In this document: one piece after another, positions 44,217 through 52,079 of the stretch
Layout: every line of letters starts with the position of its first letter
Position numbering within the stretch: position 1 is the stretch's first letter
Assembly: GCF_018408855.1 (NCBI RefSeq)
Contig: NZ_AP024325.1
Location: 1,302,001-1,366,000, forward strand
Source: Caballeronia sp. NK8
GTDB lineage: Bacteria > Pseudomonadota > Gammaproteobacteria > Burkholderiales > Burkholderiaceae
Length of the DNA stretch: 64,000 nt
Direction of reading: 5' to 3'
The notes under the pieces: model-generated
The model's input: the letters and a program-made list of their open reading frames with translations, nothing else
Databases searched by the model: none
Told to the model about the DNA's origin: nothing
Translations under genes and position numbers: made by a program

Positions 44217-45371
44217 TTATGCGTTGAGCTTGCCGTAGATGTCCAGATGCCGCGCGGCGCTGGCTTGCCACGTAAAGCGCCTGAGCAGCGCGGGCACGGC
44301 ATGAAGGAAGTCGATGCCGCTTGCGCCGTCGAGCGCTTTGGCGAGCGCATCGGCGATCGAATGCGCGTCGTGCGGATCGGCGAAGACGCAGGTCGTCTCG
44401 TCGAGATAGTCGATGAATGGCGCGATTCGCGACACGATCACGGGCCGCTCGCTCGCCAGCGCTTCCAGTACGACGAGCCCGAAGCCTTCGCGCAGTGAGA
44501 TCATCGAGACCGCGCCGGCGAGGCGATAGAGCGCGGGCATCGATGCATCCGATAGCGCGCCGGTGACGATGACCGGCGTGCCCTTCTCGCTCACGTCGAG
44601 CTTGAGTTCGGCGGCGCGCGCGAGGAAGCGGCGCGTATAGGCATCGTGATCGAGCAGGCTCGCGCCACCCGCGAGCACGAGTTGCGCCGACGGCCGTCGC
44701 ATACGCAACGATGCGAACGCTTCGAGCAGCATCGACGTGTTCTTGCGCGCTTCGATGCCGCCGACCGCGAGCAAGGCCGGCCCCGCGCCGATGCCGAAGC
44801 GTTCGCGCAATGCATCGCATTCGTCGTCGAACGCCGCTCCGTAGCGCGTTCGATCGATACCGTTCGTCACCGTCTGCGCCGCGATACCATATGTCGAGCG
44901 CATCGTGCGCGTCCATGCTTCGCTCACGCACAGCACGGCGTCGGCGTCCTGCCATGCACGCCGTTGCCAGTGCGCGAGTTGCACGTCATCGAAGTGATCG
45001 AGATGATGGACGGTACGCACGAAGGCGCGAATCGCGCCCTGCGCCTTGAGCTCCGCGAGCGCATTTCCGCCGATGCTGTCCTGCGCATGCAGCACGTCGT
45101 AGCCGCTCACGTTCGCTTCGATGAGCGCGCGCTTCAATGCGCGGATGCGTTCATCGACCATCGCGACAAGTCCTTCCTGCGCGCCTTCGATACGCGCCAG
45201 CACGATCCTGCAAGGCGACGCGCGAAACATCGCTTCGCCAGCGCGCGCGGGCGCGAACACCGTGACGTCGTGTCCGCACGCGTGCAGTGCGCGTCCGAGT
45301 TCGAGCGTATGCACGACGCCGCCGCGCGGATTCACCGAATGCGTGAGCAGTGCGATCCGCATACGGTTCAT
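44217..45371 (-). CDS. MSMEG_0565-family glycosyltransferase (GT4-like) of the Nit1C cluster
   Basis: A 384-residue GT-B glycosyltransferase: N-terminal MRIALLTHSVNPRGGVVHTL with the glycine loop, GNALAELKAQGAIRAFVRTV, and a C-terminal donor-binding domain with AVGGIEARKNTSMLLEAFAS, SLREGFGLVVLEALASERPV (E-x7-E motif). The donor is probably a nucleotide sugar. The MNRMRIALL start at 45371 overlaps the AIR-synthase stop as ATGA. Its presence shows that the operon makes or modifies a glycosylated small molecule, which is inference. Confidence 0.88.
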   Translation of the reverse strand: MNRMRIALLTHSVNPRGGVVHTLELGRALHACGHDVTVFAPARAGEAMFRASPCRIVLARIEGAQEGLVAMVDERIRALKRALIEANVSGYDVLHAQDSIGGNALAELKAQGAIRAFVRTVHHLDHFDDVQLAHWQRRAWQDADAVLCVSEAWTRTMRSTYGIAAQTVTNGIDRTRYGAAFDDECDALRERFGIGAGPALLAVGGIEARKNTSMLLEAFASLRMRRPSAQLVLAGGASLLDHDAYTRRFLARAAELKLDVSEKGTPVIVTGALSDASMPALYRLAGAVSMISLREGFGLVVLEALASERPVIVSRIAPFIDYLDETTCVFADPHDAHSIADALAKALDGASGIDFLHAVPALLRRFTWQASAARHLDIYGKLNA

Positions 45372-46318
45372 CGCGCACATATGAACGGCTCGTCGCGCAG
45401 ATTCCACAGCAGCGCGCGTTCCGAACCACGTTCGATGACGATCTCGCGCGACGCATCCACTTCGCCGATCACCGCGCATGCAAGCGAACGCGACGCGAAC
45501 CTCGCGCATACTTCATCGATATGTTCACGGCGCACGGACAGCACGAAACCGAAGCTCGGAAACGCCGTGAGCCAGCGTTCGATATCGACATCGGGCGGGC
45601 GCGGCAGTGCATCGAGATCGATGCGCGCGCCCACGTCCGAGCATTCGAGCAGCATCAACGCAGTGCCGAGCGCGCCGGCCATGCTGATGTCCTTGGCGGC
45701 ATCGCACAGACCATCTTCGGCCAGCGCGGGAAGCAGTTCGAAGTCTGCGCGCGCACGGCCTTCCGGCGCGCCCACCGACGCGTTCCAGAACGGATACGGC
45801 TCCTCGAATTTGCCGCGCAGATCGACGGCCATGACGAGCGCGTCGCCGGGACGCGCATCGAAGCTCGTCAGAAGCTTGCGCGCCCGCCCGACGATCGCGA
45901 CCGCGAGTTGCGCACTATCGCTGCGCACGTTGCTGTGTCCGCCGACGATCGGCACGCCGTACGCCGCCGATGCCGCCGCCATGCCCGCGAGCACGTCGCG
46001 CGCGTCTTGCGCATTGCCGCTCCACAACGCATCGACGACGGCGATGGGACGGCCGCCCATCGCGTAGATATCGCTGACGTTGACCATCACGGCGCTATAG
46101 CCCGCAAACCACGGCATCGTGCAAACGAAGTCGCTCACGAGACCTTCGATCGCGAACAGCATGTAGCTGTCGCCATCGGGAATCACGGCGCAATCGTCGC
46201 CAATCGCGACGCTCTGCGCGCCTTGCGGCAAGCGTGAAAGCACCTGCGAGATATCGCGCTTGTGACGAAAGCCGCGGCTCTCGCGCAAACGCTCGACCAG
46301 TTCGGCGAGCGCGCTCAC
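45368..46318 (-). CDS. nitF: AIR synthase (PurM)-like protein, sll0787 family, of the Nit1C cluster
   Basis: A 316-residue PurM/ThiL/SelD-fold protein: the N-terminal ATP and Mg region SVAIGDDCAVIPDGDSYMLF, MVNVSDIYAMGGRPIAVVDA, PIVGGHSNVRSDSAQLAVAI, and C-terminal DGLCDAAKDISMAGALGTAL. Conserved Asp residues in IGDDCA and DIYAMGG fit ATP-dependent activation of an amide or acid. Start is GTG at 46318, sharing GTGA with the stop of the GNAT gene and preceded by GCGGAGGATGTC. The substrate is unknown. Confidence 0.9.
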   Translation of the reverse strand: MSALAELVERLRESRGFRHKRDISQVLSRLPQGAQSVAIGDDCAVIPDGDSYMLFAIEGLVSDFVCTMPWFAGYSAVMVNVSDIYAMGGRPIAVVDALWSGNAQDARDVLAGMAAASAAYGVPIVGGHSNVRSDSAQLAVAIVGRARKLLTSFDARPGDALVMAVDLRGKFEEPYPFWNASVGAPEGRARADFELLPALAEDGLCDAAKDISMAGALGTALMLLECSDVGARIDLDALPRPPDVDIERWLTAFPSFGFVLSVRREHIDEVCARFASRSLACAVIGEVDASREIVIERGSERALLWNLRDEPFICAR

Positions 46319-46875
46319 GACATCCTCCGCGACAGCGCGACGAAACCGCTTTGCGGCGTGACACAAGGTGGATAGGCGTCGAGCTGCGCGCGCATCAGAT
46401 GATGCGGCCGGCCGAACAGCGTTTCCTCGCCAAGCGATGTCCAGTTCAAACGCTGGAAAAGCGGCACGTTCTGCGCCTGAACGTGCGCGAGGAACGTCTC
46501 GCAACCTTGCGCATGCGCGCTCGACACCGCAAGCCGGATAAGCGTCGCGCCGATCTTCGCATGCGAGCGAAACGCCGCATGCACCGCGAGCCGCGAGCCG
46601 AACCACACGCCCGGTTCGTTCTCGTGGATACGCACCGTGCCGACGACCTGCTCGGGCATGCCCGCGACGCAACTCAAGGCGACGAGCAGTTGCGCGTGCG
46701 CGTCGATCTCGTCGCGATCGTCGCCGGCGAACACGCCCTGCTCGATGCAGAACACCGCGCGCCGCAGCTTGTACGCCTCGATCGCTTCCCACGGCAGCGT
46801 CGCCCATTTCACGCGATATTCGACCGGCGTGTAATCGAGCGCGAGCGCATCGCCTTCAATGGCATCGACGAACAT
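46315..46875 (-). CDS. nitE: MSMEG_0567-family GNAT acetyltransferase of the Nit1C cluster
   Basis: A 186-residue GNAT-fold protein: VKWATLPWEAIEAYKLRRAV, FCIEQGVFAGDDRDEIDAHA, VVGTVRIHENEPGVWFGSRL (the acetyl-CoA strand), AVHAAFRSHAKIGATLIRLA (the P-loop-like R-x-x-x-x-G/A region) and TLFGRPHHLM. The ATG at 46875 has GAGGTGTGAAC upstream; a GTG at 46881 would share GTGA with the radical SAM stop. The acceptor is unknown. Confidence 0.87.
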   Translation of the reverse strand: MFVDAIEGDALALDYTPVEYRVKWATLPWEAIEAYKLRRAVFCIEQGVFAGDDRDEIDAHAQLLVALSCVAGMPEQVVGTVRIHENEPGVWFGSRLAVHAAFRSHAKIGATLIRLAVSSAHAQGCETFLAHVQAQNVPLFQRLNWTSLGEETLFGRPHHLMRAQLDAYPPCVTPQSGFVALSRRMS

Positions 46876-46877
46876 GT

Positions 46878-47990
46878 TCACACCTCGTACGAAGAAAGCG
46901 ACGAGCACGCGCCGCATTTGCCGCAGCCCGCCTTGATATCGGCGGAACGCATGCCGGCATCGGCCAGCATCGCACCGATGGGCGCGAGCACCGTGCGCAT
47001 GAAGTCCGGTGTGGGCGCGGGATGATCTTCGAGCGGCGTGCCGCTGATCGGCACGAAGGGCACGACGAACGGATACACCCCGATGGCGATGCATTCGCGC
47101 GCGATCTGCACGATGGCCGCCGCGCTGTCGCCCAGACCCGCGAGGATGTACGTGCTCACCTGCCCGCGCCCGAACACTTTCACCGCCGCTTCGAACGCTT
47201 CCATGTAGCGCGCGACGGGCACCGTCGCCTTGCCCGGCATGATGCGGTCACGCACGGCGGGCGTGACGGCTTCGAGATGCATGCCGAGCGTATCGATGCC
47301 GCTCGCCTTCATGCGCTCGAACCAGCGATCGTCGTCGGGCGGCTCGCATTGCGCCTGGATCGGCAGATTCACGGCGGCCTTGATGGCGAAGGCGCTGTCG
47401 CAGAGGATCTGCGCGCCGCGATCGGGCGTGGGCGGCGTGCCGGTCGTGAGGACCATGTGCTTCACGCCATCGAGCAACACGGCCATGCGCGCCACTTCCG
47501 CAAGCTGCTCGGGCGTCTTGCGCGCGATCGTGCGCCCCGCCGCGAGCGATTGACCGATCGCGCAGAACTTGCACGACTTGCGGCGGCTTTCGTAGCGGAT
47601 GCAGGTTTGCAGGACCGTCGTCGCGAGTACGTCCGCGCCGTGCAGCGTCGCGATGTGCGAGTACGGCACGCCGTCGAGTGTCTGCATCGAGTAGAAGCGC
47701 GGCGCCTTCGGAAAGCTGATGTTGGCGATCGGAATGGCGTCGCGCATGAGCGCGCTGTTGCCGTTCGCATCAGGTTGCCCGGCGACGAACGGCGAATCCC
47801 AGGCCGTGTTCGTGTGAACGGGCACCATGATCGTCACCCCATCGACGGTGACCGCCTTGTGATCCGACGGCCCCGCGCCGCCGCGCCGGCTCGACACACC
47901 CGCGCGCGGATCGACGAGGCGCAGGCCAGTCGACTGAAGCTCAGTCATCAATTGCCGGCTCGACGCCGGCAGGTTCTCTCTCGCGCTCAT
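46878..47990 (-). CDS. nitD: MSMEG_0568-family radical SAM protein of the Nit1C cluster
   Basis: A 370-residue radical SAM enzyme with an atypical cluster motif: Cys130-x9-Cys140-x2-Cys143 ([14 protein letters not shown]) instead of Cys-x3-Cys-x2-Cys. The SAM-binding block is [20 protein letters not shown], followed by the barrel strands [20 protein letters not shown] and [22 protein letters not shown]-terminal Cys cluster ([10 protein letters not shown]) may bind a second FeS cluster. The MSARENL start at 47990 overlaps the nitrilase by 50 bases; ATG 47948 is an alternative. The reaction is unknown. Confidence 0.88.
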   Translation of the reverse strand: MSARENLPASSRQLMTELQSTGLRLVDPRAGVSSRRGGAGPSDHKAVTVDGVTIMVPVHTNTAWDSPFVAGQPDANGNSALMRDAIPIANISFPKAPRFYSMQTLDGVPYSHIATLHGADVLATTVLQTCIRYESRRKSCKFCAIGQSLAAGRTIARKTPEQLAEVARMAVLLDGVKHMVLTTGTPPTPDRGAQILCDSAFAIKAAVNLPIQAQCEPPDDDRWFERMKASGIDTLGMHLEAVTPAVRDRIMPGKATVPVARYMEAFEAAVKVFGRGQVSTYILAGLGDSAAAIVQIARECIAIGVYPFVVPFVPISGTPLEDHPAPTPDFMRTVLAPIGAMLADAGMRSADIKAGCGKCGACSSLSSYEV

Positions 47991-48948
47991 CGTCGTGGGT
48001 GTCCTTGAAAGAAGTGACGGGCGATGCGGGCCGGTCGTTGATTGCAAGACTCAGCAACTCGGGACGCGCGTAGTGGCCAACCGAATCCATCATGCGTTTG
48101 CGCTTCGTGATGAGCGACATGTCCAGATCCGCGATCACCATGCCCTCGCCCTCGCGCAACGGCTCGGCGAGATGCTGGCCTTCCGGCGACACGATCGCGG
48201 TGTTGCAGCCGCCGCGCAACGCGCGCTGAAGATTCGGATCGGGCGTGATGGCTTCGATCTGCGCATCGGTGAGCCATCCCGTCGCGTTGACGACGAAGCA
48301 GCCCGACTCCAGCGCGTGATGGCGGATCGTCACCTCGATCTGCTCCGCGAAGATCGGCCCGACCAGCGAACCGGGAAACTGGCTGCAATGAATCTCTTCG
48401 TGCTGCGTCATCAGCGCATAGCGCGCGAGCGGGTTGTAGTGCTCCCAGCAAGCGAGCGCGCCCACACGTCCGACGCCGGTCTCGACGACCTTCAGACCGG
48501 CCGCATCGCCTTGGCCCCAGATCATGCGTTCATGAAACGTCGGCGTGATCTTGCGGCGCTTGAGCAGCAGCTTGCCGTCCGTATCGAAGATGAGTTGCGT
48601 GTTGTAGAGGCTGCCGTGATCGCGCTCGTTCACGCCGAGCACGACGACCATGTTCGCGAGCCGCGCACGTTGCGCGACCGCCTGCGTGACCGGACCCGGC
48701 ACGACCACCGCCTGCTCGTAGAGCTTCATGTGATCCGCGCCCGATGCGACCGGCGCGCGCACGAACGAGAAGTACGGGTAATACGGCACGAAGGTTTCGG
48801 GGAACACGATCAGTTGCACGCCTTGCGCCGCGGCTTCATCGATGGCCGTGCACACTCGGTCTAGCGTGCCGCCCGGCTGCTCGAAGTCCGGCGCGATCTG
48901 CACGGCGGCCGCGCGGACGATGCGTTTGGTCGAGGGCGTCGCGGCCAT
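47941..48948 (-). CDS. nitC: Nitrilase, Nit1/Nit6803 family, of the Nit1C cluster
   Basis: A 335-residue nitrilase-superfamily enzyme hydrolysing a nitrile to acid and ammonia. The catalytic triad is Glu51 ([14 protein letters not shown]), Lys133 ([11 protein letters not shown]) and Cys167 ([17 protein letters not shown]), typical of true nitrilases of the Nit6803 branch. ATG 48948 lies five bases after the stop of the previous gene; a GTG at 48957 would share GTGA. In Pseudomonas, this branch is required for using cyanide as a nitrogen source, so a similar role here is a fair prediction but untested. Confidence 0.92.
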   Translation of the reverse strand: MAATPSTKRIVRAAAVQIAPDFEQPGGTLDRVCTAIDEAAAQGVQLIVFPETFVPYYPYFSFVRAPVASGADHMKLYEQAVVVPGPVTQAVAQRARLANMVVVLGVNERDHGSLYNTQLIFDTDGKLLLKRRKITPTFHERMIWGQGDAAGLKVVETGVGRVGALACWEHYNPLARYALMTQHEEIHCSQFPGSLVGPIFAEQIEVTIRHHALESGCFVVNATGWLTDAQIEAITPDPNLQRALRGGCNTAIVSPEGQHLAEPLREGEGMVIADLDMSLITKRKRMMDSVGHYARPELLSLAINDRPASPVTSFKDTHDDEREREPAGVEPAIDD

Positions 48949-48953
48949 GATCG

Positions 48954-49436
48954 TCACACGGTCCACGTGTGGATGATGAGCGCGTTCTCCTTGCGATGAA
49001 GCAACTGGAGATCGAGCACGTCGAGCGGGTTGATCGGCCGGATGCCTTCGATCAGCGACGCTTCGCCGTGTCCGTACAGCGCCTGCAACGCGAAGCGGCA
49101 CGCGTAGACCTTGCCGCCTTCCGCCATGAACTTCTGCAGTTGCTTGTTGAAGTTGAGATGGCCGGGAAAGGCTTCATCGCCGAGGGTCGGAAAACCGCGT
49201 TGCAGACCGAGCGTGACGCCGGGACCATAGAGCAGCACCGATGTGTCGAAGCCCTTGCGTTGCAGGCGCGTCGCCTGCAGCAGATTCACGAAGCCGATCG
49301 AGCCTTCGAACGCGACCGTATGAAACGTGACGAGCGCTTTTTCGCCGGGCTCGGCCTTCACGTCCTCGAAGACTTTTTCTTCGTAGTCGACCAGATAATC
49401 GCCGTTCTTGTGAAGCGGTTGACTGACTGCGGGCAT
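48954..49436 (-). CDS. nitB: MSMEG_0572/Sll0783-family nitrogen starvation response protein
   Basis: A 160-residue cytoplasmic protein, first gene of the operon: [80 protein letters not shown] and [20 protein letters not shown]. The pattern suggests a DsrE-like alpha/beta fold. The family name comes from its nitrogen-stress response in mycobacteria and cyanobacteria. Start ATG 49436 has CGGAGAATGCC. A sigma-54 type promoter sits about 40 bases upstream. The function is unknown. Confidence 0.88.
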   Translation of the reverse strand: MPAVSQPLHKNGDYLVDYEEKVFEDVKAEPGEKALVTFHTVAFEGSIGFVNLLQATRLQRKGFDTSVLLYGPGVTLGLQRGFPTLGDEAFPGHLNFNKQLQKFMAEGGKVYACRFALQALYGHGEASLIEGIRPINPLDVLDLQLLHRKENALIIHTWTV

Positions 49437-49476
49437 GGCATTCTCCGTGGTTGTCGAGTGATGGCAAGCGCTCAAA

Positions 49477-49492
49477 CGCAACGGATATGCCA
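49477..49492 (-). promoter_or_regulatory. Predicted sigma-54 (RpoN) promoter of the Nit1C operon
   Basis: On the minus strand the sequence reads TGGCATATCCGTTGCG. It matches the -24/-12 consensus (TGGCAC-N5-TTGCA): TGGCA and TTGC are exact, and the GG and GC dinucleotides are separated by the required ten bases. The -12 GC is at 49479-49478, so transcription should start near 49466 and give a 30-base leader with a Shine-Dalgarno. Nitrogen-limitation control through NtrC is inferred; a clear NtrC site was not found. Confidence 0.7.
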
Positions 49493-49651
49493 ATGATTGG
49501 CCCGCGAAATGCAATCACTTTGCGATCAAGCAAAACGAATTTGCGCGAGCGCCGCGAAAATTTTCTGGCTGCGGCTTGTGGGACGGGCTTTCGCCGCATC
49601 GCGCAGAAGCGCTGCGCGAAAGGGACACGCACGCTTTCAGCGCAAAGGCGC

Positions 49652-49673
49652 GTGTGCATGGTGCGCGGCACAC
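49652..49673. promoter_or_regulatory. Inverted repeat in the nit/mocR spacer
   Basis: GTGTGC-N10-GCACAC lies 62 bases before the MocR-type gene and about 160 bases upstream of the sigma-54 promoter. This is a suitable position for an enhancer-binding activator (NtrC-like sites contain GCAC half-sites) or for autoregulation by the MocR protein. The remainder of the 298-bp spacer 49437-49734 shows nothing recognisable apart from the sigma-54 promoter candidate at 49477-49492. Confidence 0.35.
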
Positions 49674-49734
49674 CGAAGCCGTGCATCGATGCGATCAATG
49701 CAATCAGGTGCGATTTCCACGGGGATCTCGGACG

Positions 49735-51126
49735 ATGAATCAGCCGGCGCATCACTGGATCAGAAAACTCGAAGAGAGCCGAAAACCCGCGTATCTGACG
49801 ATTCCCGATCTGATCGAGGAAGACCTCGCGAGCGGACGATTGCGGCCGCGCGATCGCCTGCCGGGACTGCGCGATCTCGCGGATCTGCTGAGCCTGAACT
49901 ACACGACGATCGCGCGCGCCTATGCGGAAGCGCGCAAGCGCGGCCTGCTCGATGCGCGCGCGGGCAGCGGCACCTTCGTGCGTGGCAGGACGCAGACGTT
50001 GCCGCTGGCGGGCGGAAGCAGCGTCGAGATGTCGATGAACATGCCGCCCGAGCCGCCCGCGCTCGCGGCGCGCTTGCGTGAATCGGCGGCTTCGCTCATG
50101 CGCGGCGCGGACCCCTATCAGTTGCTCCGCTATCAGGATTTCGGCGGCACGGCGGCGGATCGCGCGGCGGGAAGCGAGTGGCTTCGCGCGCGCGTGCCGG
50201 ATTGCGATGTCGATACCGTGCTCGTGTGCCCGGGCATTCACGGCGCGCTCGTGGCGCTGGTGTCGCAGCTTGCGCGGCCCGGCGAGATGATCTGCCTCGA
50301 CTCGCTCGCCTATCCCGGCATCAAGGCGATCGCGTCGCAACTGGGCGTGCGGTTGCAGGCGCTGCCGCGCGACGAGGACGGCCCTTTGCCGCATGCGTTC
50401 GAGGCGTTGTGCAAGTCGGAGAAGCCGGGCGGGTTCTATTGCAATCCGACATTGCAGAATCCGAGCACGCTGACCTTGACGCGCCAGCGCCGCGAAGCGC
50501 TCGCCGATGTGGCGTTGCGCTATAACGTGCCGATCATCGAGGACGAGCCTTACGGGATGTTGCCGCCCGACGCGCCGCCGGCGATGGCCGCGCTTGCGCC
50601 CGAGCTGACTTATCACGTCACCGGGTTATCGAAGACGCTCGGTGCGGGCTTGCGGATCGGCTATCTGAAGGCGCCGACGCCGCGGCAGACGCAGCGCATC
50701 GCGGGTGCATTGCGGGCGACGACGGTCATGCCTAGCCCGTTCACCGTGCTGCTCGCGACGCGCTGGATCGATGACGGCACCGCCGCCGATGTGCTCGTCG
50801 CGATTCGCAATGAAGCTTCGGCGAGACAGGCGATCGCGGCGGACGAGCTTCGCGAGTTTGCCTTCGATGCCGATCCGAATGGATTTCATCTGTGGCTTCC
50901 GGTGCCGCCGATGTGCGACTGGAGTGCTTCAGAACTCGCGTTGCAGTTGCGCAATCAAGGCATCGGGGCAGTGGCCGGGGCTGCGTTTTCCACGGATGGC
51001 AATCCGCCGAATGCGTTGCGTCTGTGTCTTGGCGGGCCGCAGGGGCGGGAGGATTGCCGGGAAGCCGTGCGGCGAGTGGCGGATATGCTCGCGGATCCGC
51101 ATCATTTGCATATGCCGATGTTTTGA
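49735..51126 (+). CDS. MocR/PdxR-type regulator: GntR winged helix plus aminotransferase domain
   Basis: A 463-residue protein. Residues 1-85 form a GntR winged helix (LIEEDLASGRLRPRDRLPGL, RDLADLLSLNYTTIARAYAE, GLLDARAGSGTFVRG). The remainder is a fold-type I aminotransferase domain with PGIHGALVALVSQL, GFYCNPTLQNPSTL, IIEDEPYGML (Asp that binds the pyridine N) and the PLP Lys in TGLSKTLGAGLRIGYL. The domain senses PLP-bound amino compounds. ATG 49735 was chosen; a frame from 49576 is mostly noise. It is divergent from the Nit1C operon. Confidence 0.9.
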   Translation: MNQPAHHWIRKLEESRKPAYLTIPDLIEEDLASGRLRPRDRLPGLRDLADLLSLNYTTIARAYAEARKRGLLDARAGSGTFVRGRTQTLPLAGGSSVEMSMNMPPEPPALAARLRESAASLMRGADPYQLLRYQDFGGTAADRAAGSEWLRARVPDCDVDTVLVCPGIHGALVALVSQLARPGEMICLDSLAYPGIKAIASQLGVRLQALPRDEDGPLPHAFEALCKSEKPGGFYCNPTLQNPSTLTLTRQRREALADVALRYNVPIIEDEPYGMLPPDAPPAMAALAPELTYHVTGLSKTLGAGLRIGYLKAPTPRQTQRIAGALRATTVMPSPFTVLLATRWIDDGTAADVLVAIRNEASARQAIAADELREFAFDADPNGFHLWLPVPPMCDWSASELALQLRNQGIGAVAGAAFSTDGNPPNALRLCLGGPQGREDCREAVRRVADMLADPHHLHMPMF

Positions 51127-51143
51127 TGAGTCTTGTTTTCGCC

Positions 51144-51212
51144 GGATCCCGTTGGCGTGTTGGTTTATTAGCGTTGCCCCTGTGCTAATAGACCGACGCG
51201 AACACGGGATCC
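51144..51212. repeat. Interspersed hairpin repeat, copy 2 (also likely terminator)
   Basis: Two imperfect inverted arms of about 29 bases (51144-51172 and 51184-51212) begin and end with GGATCC and enclose GTTGCCCCTGT. The right arm has GTGCTAATAGACCGACGCGAA (51182-51202), which differs from copy 1 by one base. It occupies the 98-bp gap between the convergent MocR and DUF4434-like genes and can fold into a long hairpin that would stop both transcripts. Confidence 0.7.
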
Positions 51213-51224
51213 AGCGAAAGAACA

Positions 51225-52079
51225 TCACTTGCGCATAAACGAGTACGCCTCAACCAGCCCCTGCACGATATCCGCCGACACATAATGCGGCCCATCGAAG
51301 AGATAGGTCTTGTACCCACGATAAGCATCGATCTGCGGCCTCAGTTCCTCCACCGTCGCGGAGCGAAATCCGCCGCCCATTCGCGGACGAAACGCCTCCA
51401 CGATGATCCTCACCCGATGCCGCCCCAGCTTCGCCGCAAGCTGATCTGCATACTCCCGGGCAACGCGCGGCTCACGCGCATACACCCCGCATCCATCCTG
51501 CAACAGCACGCCGACATCGCGCGGCAGCCATTGATCGAGCCAGTCGGCAATCGCCGCGCCGCCCACATTCGCGCGATCATAAACACTGATCCACAACGGC
51601 TTGGGCAACGCATCGAGCATCGTGCGTAACGCACTCGCGTTCTGCCACGTCGGATCGATCTCCACGGGAAAGTAGTACCCCGTCACATGCACCGGCGGAT
51701 GAACCTCCGCGAGCCGCATCGATTCGATGAACAGTTGCGCCGCATTCGCCCGCGCCGCCGCTTCGTCGAAGCGGCCCGCCAGCCCGACGATCACATCGCG
51801 CGCCCACGGTTCCTGCCCGATGCGCTCCCAGTCCGGCATGCGCGGCGCCGCGCGCAATCCCGCGCCCGGCACGAACGATATGCCGTCCACCGCCGTCCAT
51901 TGCACGATCAGCTCATGCGCGCCGAGCCTGTCCCAGTCGCCGCGCGGATCGGCATGCGCGTTGTCGGGCTGCCAGACGATGCCGTCGACAAGACGCGCGC
52001 GCGCGGCATCGGCATGCGCCGAAACGGGAGCGCACGCAAGGCAGCAAGCGATGACGAGAACGGAGAAGAGGGAAGACAT
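51225..52079 (-). CDS. Periplasmic protein of the exopolysaccharide operon, DUF4434-like
   Basis: A 284-residue secreted protein with a signal peptide (FSVLVIACCLACAPVSAHA). The body looks like a TIM-barrel of the DUF4434/glycoside-hydrolase-like type: ELIVQWTAVDGISF, VIVGLAGRFDEAAARANAAQ, VTGYYFPVEIDPTWQ, LWISVYDRANVGGAAIADWL, VGVLLQDGCGVYAREPRVAR, VRIIVEAFRP. Paired acidic residues (Asp and Glu at the ends of these strands) suggest a glycan-cleaving or -binding role. It shares TGATG with the NfrA-like stop, so it is translated with that gene. Confidence 0.7.
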   Translation of the reverse strand: MSSLFSVLVIACCLACAPVSAHADAARARLVDGIVWQPDNAHADPRGDWDRLGAHELIVQWTAVDGISFVPGAGLRAAPRMPDWERIGQEPWARDVIVGLAGRFDEAAARANAAQLFIESMRLAEVHPPVHVTGYYFPVEIDPTWQNASALRTMLDALPKPLWISVYDRANVGGAAIADWLDQWLPRDVGVLLQDGCGVYAREPRVAREYADQLAAKLGRHRVRIIVEAFRPRMGGGFRSATVEELRPQIDAYRGYKTYLFDGPHYVSADIVQGLVEAYSFMRK

